From Methanobacteriota archaeon (GTDB taxonomy: Archaea > Thermoplasmatota > Poseidoniia > MGIII > CG-Epi1): 6,400 nt of DNA. Location of the stretch: positions 1 to 6,400 of the forward strand of contig JAPOKN010000053.1 in the NCBI GenBank assembly GCA_029977605.1, given 5' to 3'. The notes beneath the pieces were generated by a model. That model was not told the DNA's origin and did not search any database. It saw nothing but the letters and a program-made list of their open reading frames with translations. The translations under genes were made by a program, and so were the position numbers. Shown in pieces: positions 5,288-6,400 of the stretch (within the stretch, counting starts at the first letter, position 1; each line of letters opens with the position of its first letter).

Positions 5288-6400
5288 TCAATAACTCTCC
5301 AGTCTTTCAATAATAAACTCTTTGTTCATTGTTGCTAGAAAGAATCCTAGTCGAGGACCTCTATCTTTATTCAAAAGAACATTATACATTATTTTGAAGA
5401 AATTTTTAGCAGGAATCTCATTTTGCTCTTGCAATTCATAAAACGAGTTATGGATGCCTTCTGGTGACCATTCTACTTCTTTCATTTTTTCAATTAATAA
5501 TTTAATACATTTATTTTGTAAATCATCGAATTCAATCTTTGGCTTTTCTTTTTGTATTTCAAATACCACACTTTCAGGAGCATAATTTTGAATCCATTGT
5601 TTTATACATTTAACTCTATTTTCTAGCTTATTTTCATCTATGTCCTTCACTTCTCCAGACCTTTCAAGAGCTTCCATTATTTCGTTTAAATTGGTTTTTG
5701 ATTGAGCTAAAGTTACAAGATGTTTGTATGGTAAAAGATTTGGTTTTTCTTTAGATATTTTGCTTACTTGACTTAGTTCAAAAGCCCTTTTTTCATTATC
5801 ATCAAGTATGCCTTCGTAATAGTCTTGTTCAGTTTTATCATACCTGTCAACCATATTGAGTAATCCCAGTCCAGGATCAAAATCAATATGTCTATTTGGC
5901 TGAGGTTTCATTACTATCCATCTTATTACCTCAGGCGGTGCCATAGTCAACATATCTTCAGCAGAAATTACTAATCCTGTTGAAGAGTGCATAGCTCCTT
6001 TTCCTTTTAGATGAATCCATTCATAGACCATATCCAGTGGAGTCTTTGCGTCTAAAATTTTCTCTGATAATTCCTTTCCTGTGTCGTAACTACCTCCTTT
6101 TGTAGCATGGTCTTTTCCGAATGCTTCAAAGGTAACATTCAATATTTTCCATTTGGCAGGCCAATCTAATCTCCAAGGTAGTTTACCTTCACCTTTAGAC
6201 ATATCATTTGTTACTTGTTCGCCTTCTTTATTCAAAAAGGTGACATTGGGCCATTCCACGTTTAGTACTTCTCCATCACTAAGAGTGCCATCATTATCCA
6301 AAAAAGTCCAAGGAAACCATTTCTTTGGCAATTGTCTACCAGATATTTTCTCTAAAATTTCACGTGTCTCCTCTTTATTATCAACAAATAACTTTGTACA
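5288..6400 (-). CDS. lysS: Lysyl-tRNA synthetase, class I (5' partial)
   Basis: Charges tRNA-Lys with lysine using ATP. The frame stays open to the window edge (about 23 further residues beyond the in-frame TTG at 6331, ending toward CTKLFVDNKEETRE), so TTG-6331 is an internal Leu codon. About 370 residues are present of a family usually a little over 500; the HIGH-type ATP motif lies outside. Numbering from the TTG codon, class I LysRS signatures are KLPWRLDWPAKW (50-61), FGKDHATKGGSYDTGKE (71-87), the KMSKS-position loop AMHSSTG (113-119) and PNRHIDFDPGLGLLNMVDRYD (145-165). The C-terminal half is the helical anticodon-binding region, ending IIERLESY. The KMSKS loop lacks the usual second lysine, and no cysteines occur in residues 1-50, where many relatives carry a zinc-ribbon-like segment. 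Class I LysRS is the usual archaeal form and also occurs in some bacteria (spirochaetes, alphaproteobacteria). Identity is very secure. Confidence 0.95.
   Translation of the reverse strand, partial: CTKLFVDNKEETREILEKISGRQLPKKWFPWTFLDNDGTLSDGEVLNVEWPNVTFLNKEGEQVTNDMSKGEGKLPWRLDWPAKWKILNVTFEAFGKDHATKGGSYDTGKELSEKILDAKTPLDMVYEWIHLKGKGAMHSSTGLVISAEDMLTMAPPEVIRWIVMKPQPNRHIDFDPGLGLLNMVDRYDKTEQDYYEGILDDNEKRAFELSQVSKISKEKPNLLPYKHLVTLAQSKTNLNEIMEALERSGEVKDIDENKLENRVKCIKQWIQNYAPESVVFEIQKEKPKIEFDDLQNKCIKLLIEKMKEVEWSPEGIHNSFYELQEQNEIPAKNFFKIMYNVLLNKDRGPRLGFFLATMNKEFIIERLESY
5295..5300 (-). promoter_or_regulatory. Shine-Dalgarno-like site for the formiminotransferase-cyclodeaminase gene
   Basis: On the minus strand GGAGAG lies inside the last codons of the LysRS gene, with ten bases between GGAG and the ATG at 5286. 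It supports that ATG as the start and suggests re-initiation by ribosomes finishing LysRS, whose TGA is separated from the ATG by one base (TGATATG). Confidence 0.5.

Noticed and set aside
5287..5310. In-frame TTG at 5310 as the start of the formiminotransferase-cyclodeaminase
   Set aside because: It would overlap LysRS by 23 bases and add MKDWRVID, which is not part of the family. The ATG at 5286 has a GGAG at suitable spacing and matches the family N-terminus.
6329..6331. TTG at 6331 as the start of LysRS
   Set aside because: The frame is open to the window edge and about 150 residues, including the HIGH motif, are needed upstream.

Overview
The window holds three protein genes with almost no non-coding DNA. 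It most likely comes from a marine planktonic archaeon of the Thermoplasmata-related lineages (Marine Group II, Poseidoniia, or possibly Marine Group III). Three things point there: a class I (archaeal-type) lysyl-tRNA synthetase, a clearly AT-rich base composition with compact gene packing, and a very large secreted protein full of Asp-rich Ca2+-binding loops with a single C-terminal membrane anchor. The assignment is an inference. No rRNA or other taxonomic marker is present.

Plus strand, 3-3461: the 3' part of a gene for a large extracellular, membrane-anchored protease. In order it carries a kexin/furin-like subtilase catalytic domain (its N-terminal end, with the catalytic Asp, is cut off by the window edge), a P domain, a first block of thrombospondin type-3-like Ca2+ loops, a LamG/concanavalin-like domain, a second Ca2+-loop block ending in seven in-register 22-residue repeats, and a short transmembrane segment with a basic tail.

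Minus strand, 3463-6400: two co-directional genes, read from the right edge inward. The first is the C-terminal two thirds of class I lysyl-tRNA synthetase (start outside the window). Its stop codon is one base from the ATG of a complete bifunctional glutamate formiminotransferase / formimino-THF cyclodeaminase, so the two are almost certainly co-transcribed. The protease gene and the cyclodeaminase gene converge with one base between their stop codons.

The three genes do not form an obvious functional system: translation, histidine/one-carbon catabolism and extracellular proteolysis look like ordinary core or accessory neighbours. I found no mobile element, CRISPR array, RNA gene or defence system. 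The main points of interest are the kexin-like protease in a probable archaeon, with its basic-residue S1 pocket retained, and sequence departures in the LysRS (altered KMSKS-type loop, no zinc-ribbon cysteines). No intergenic stretch exceeds one base.
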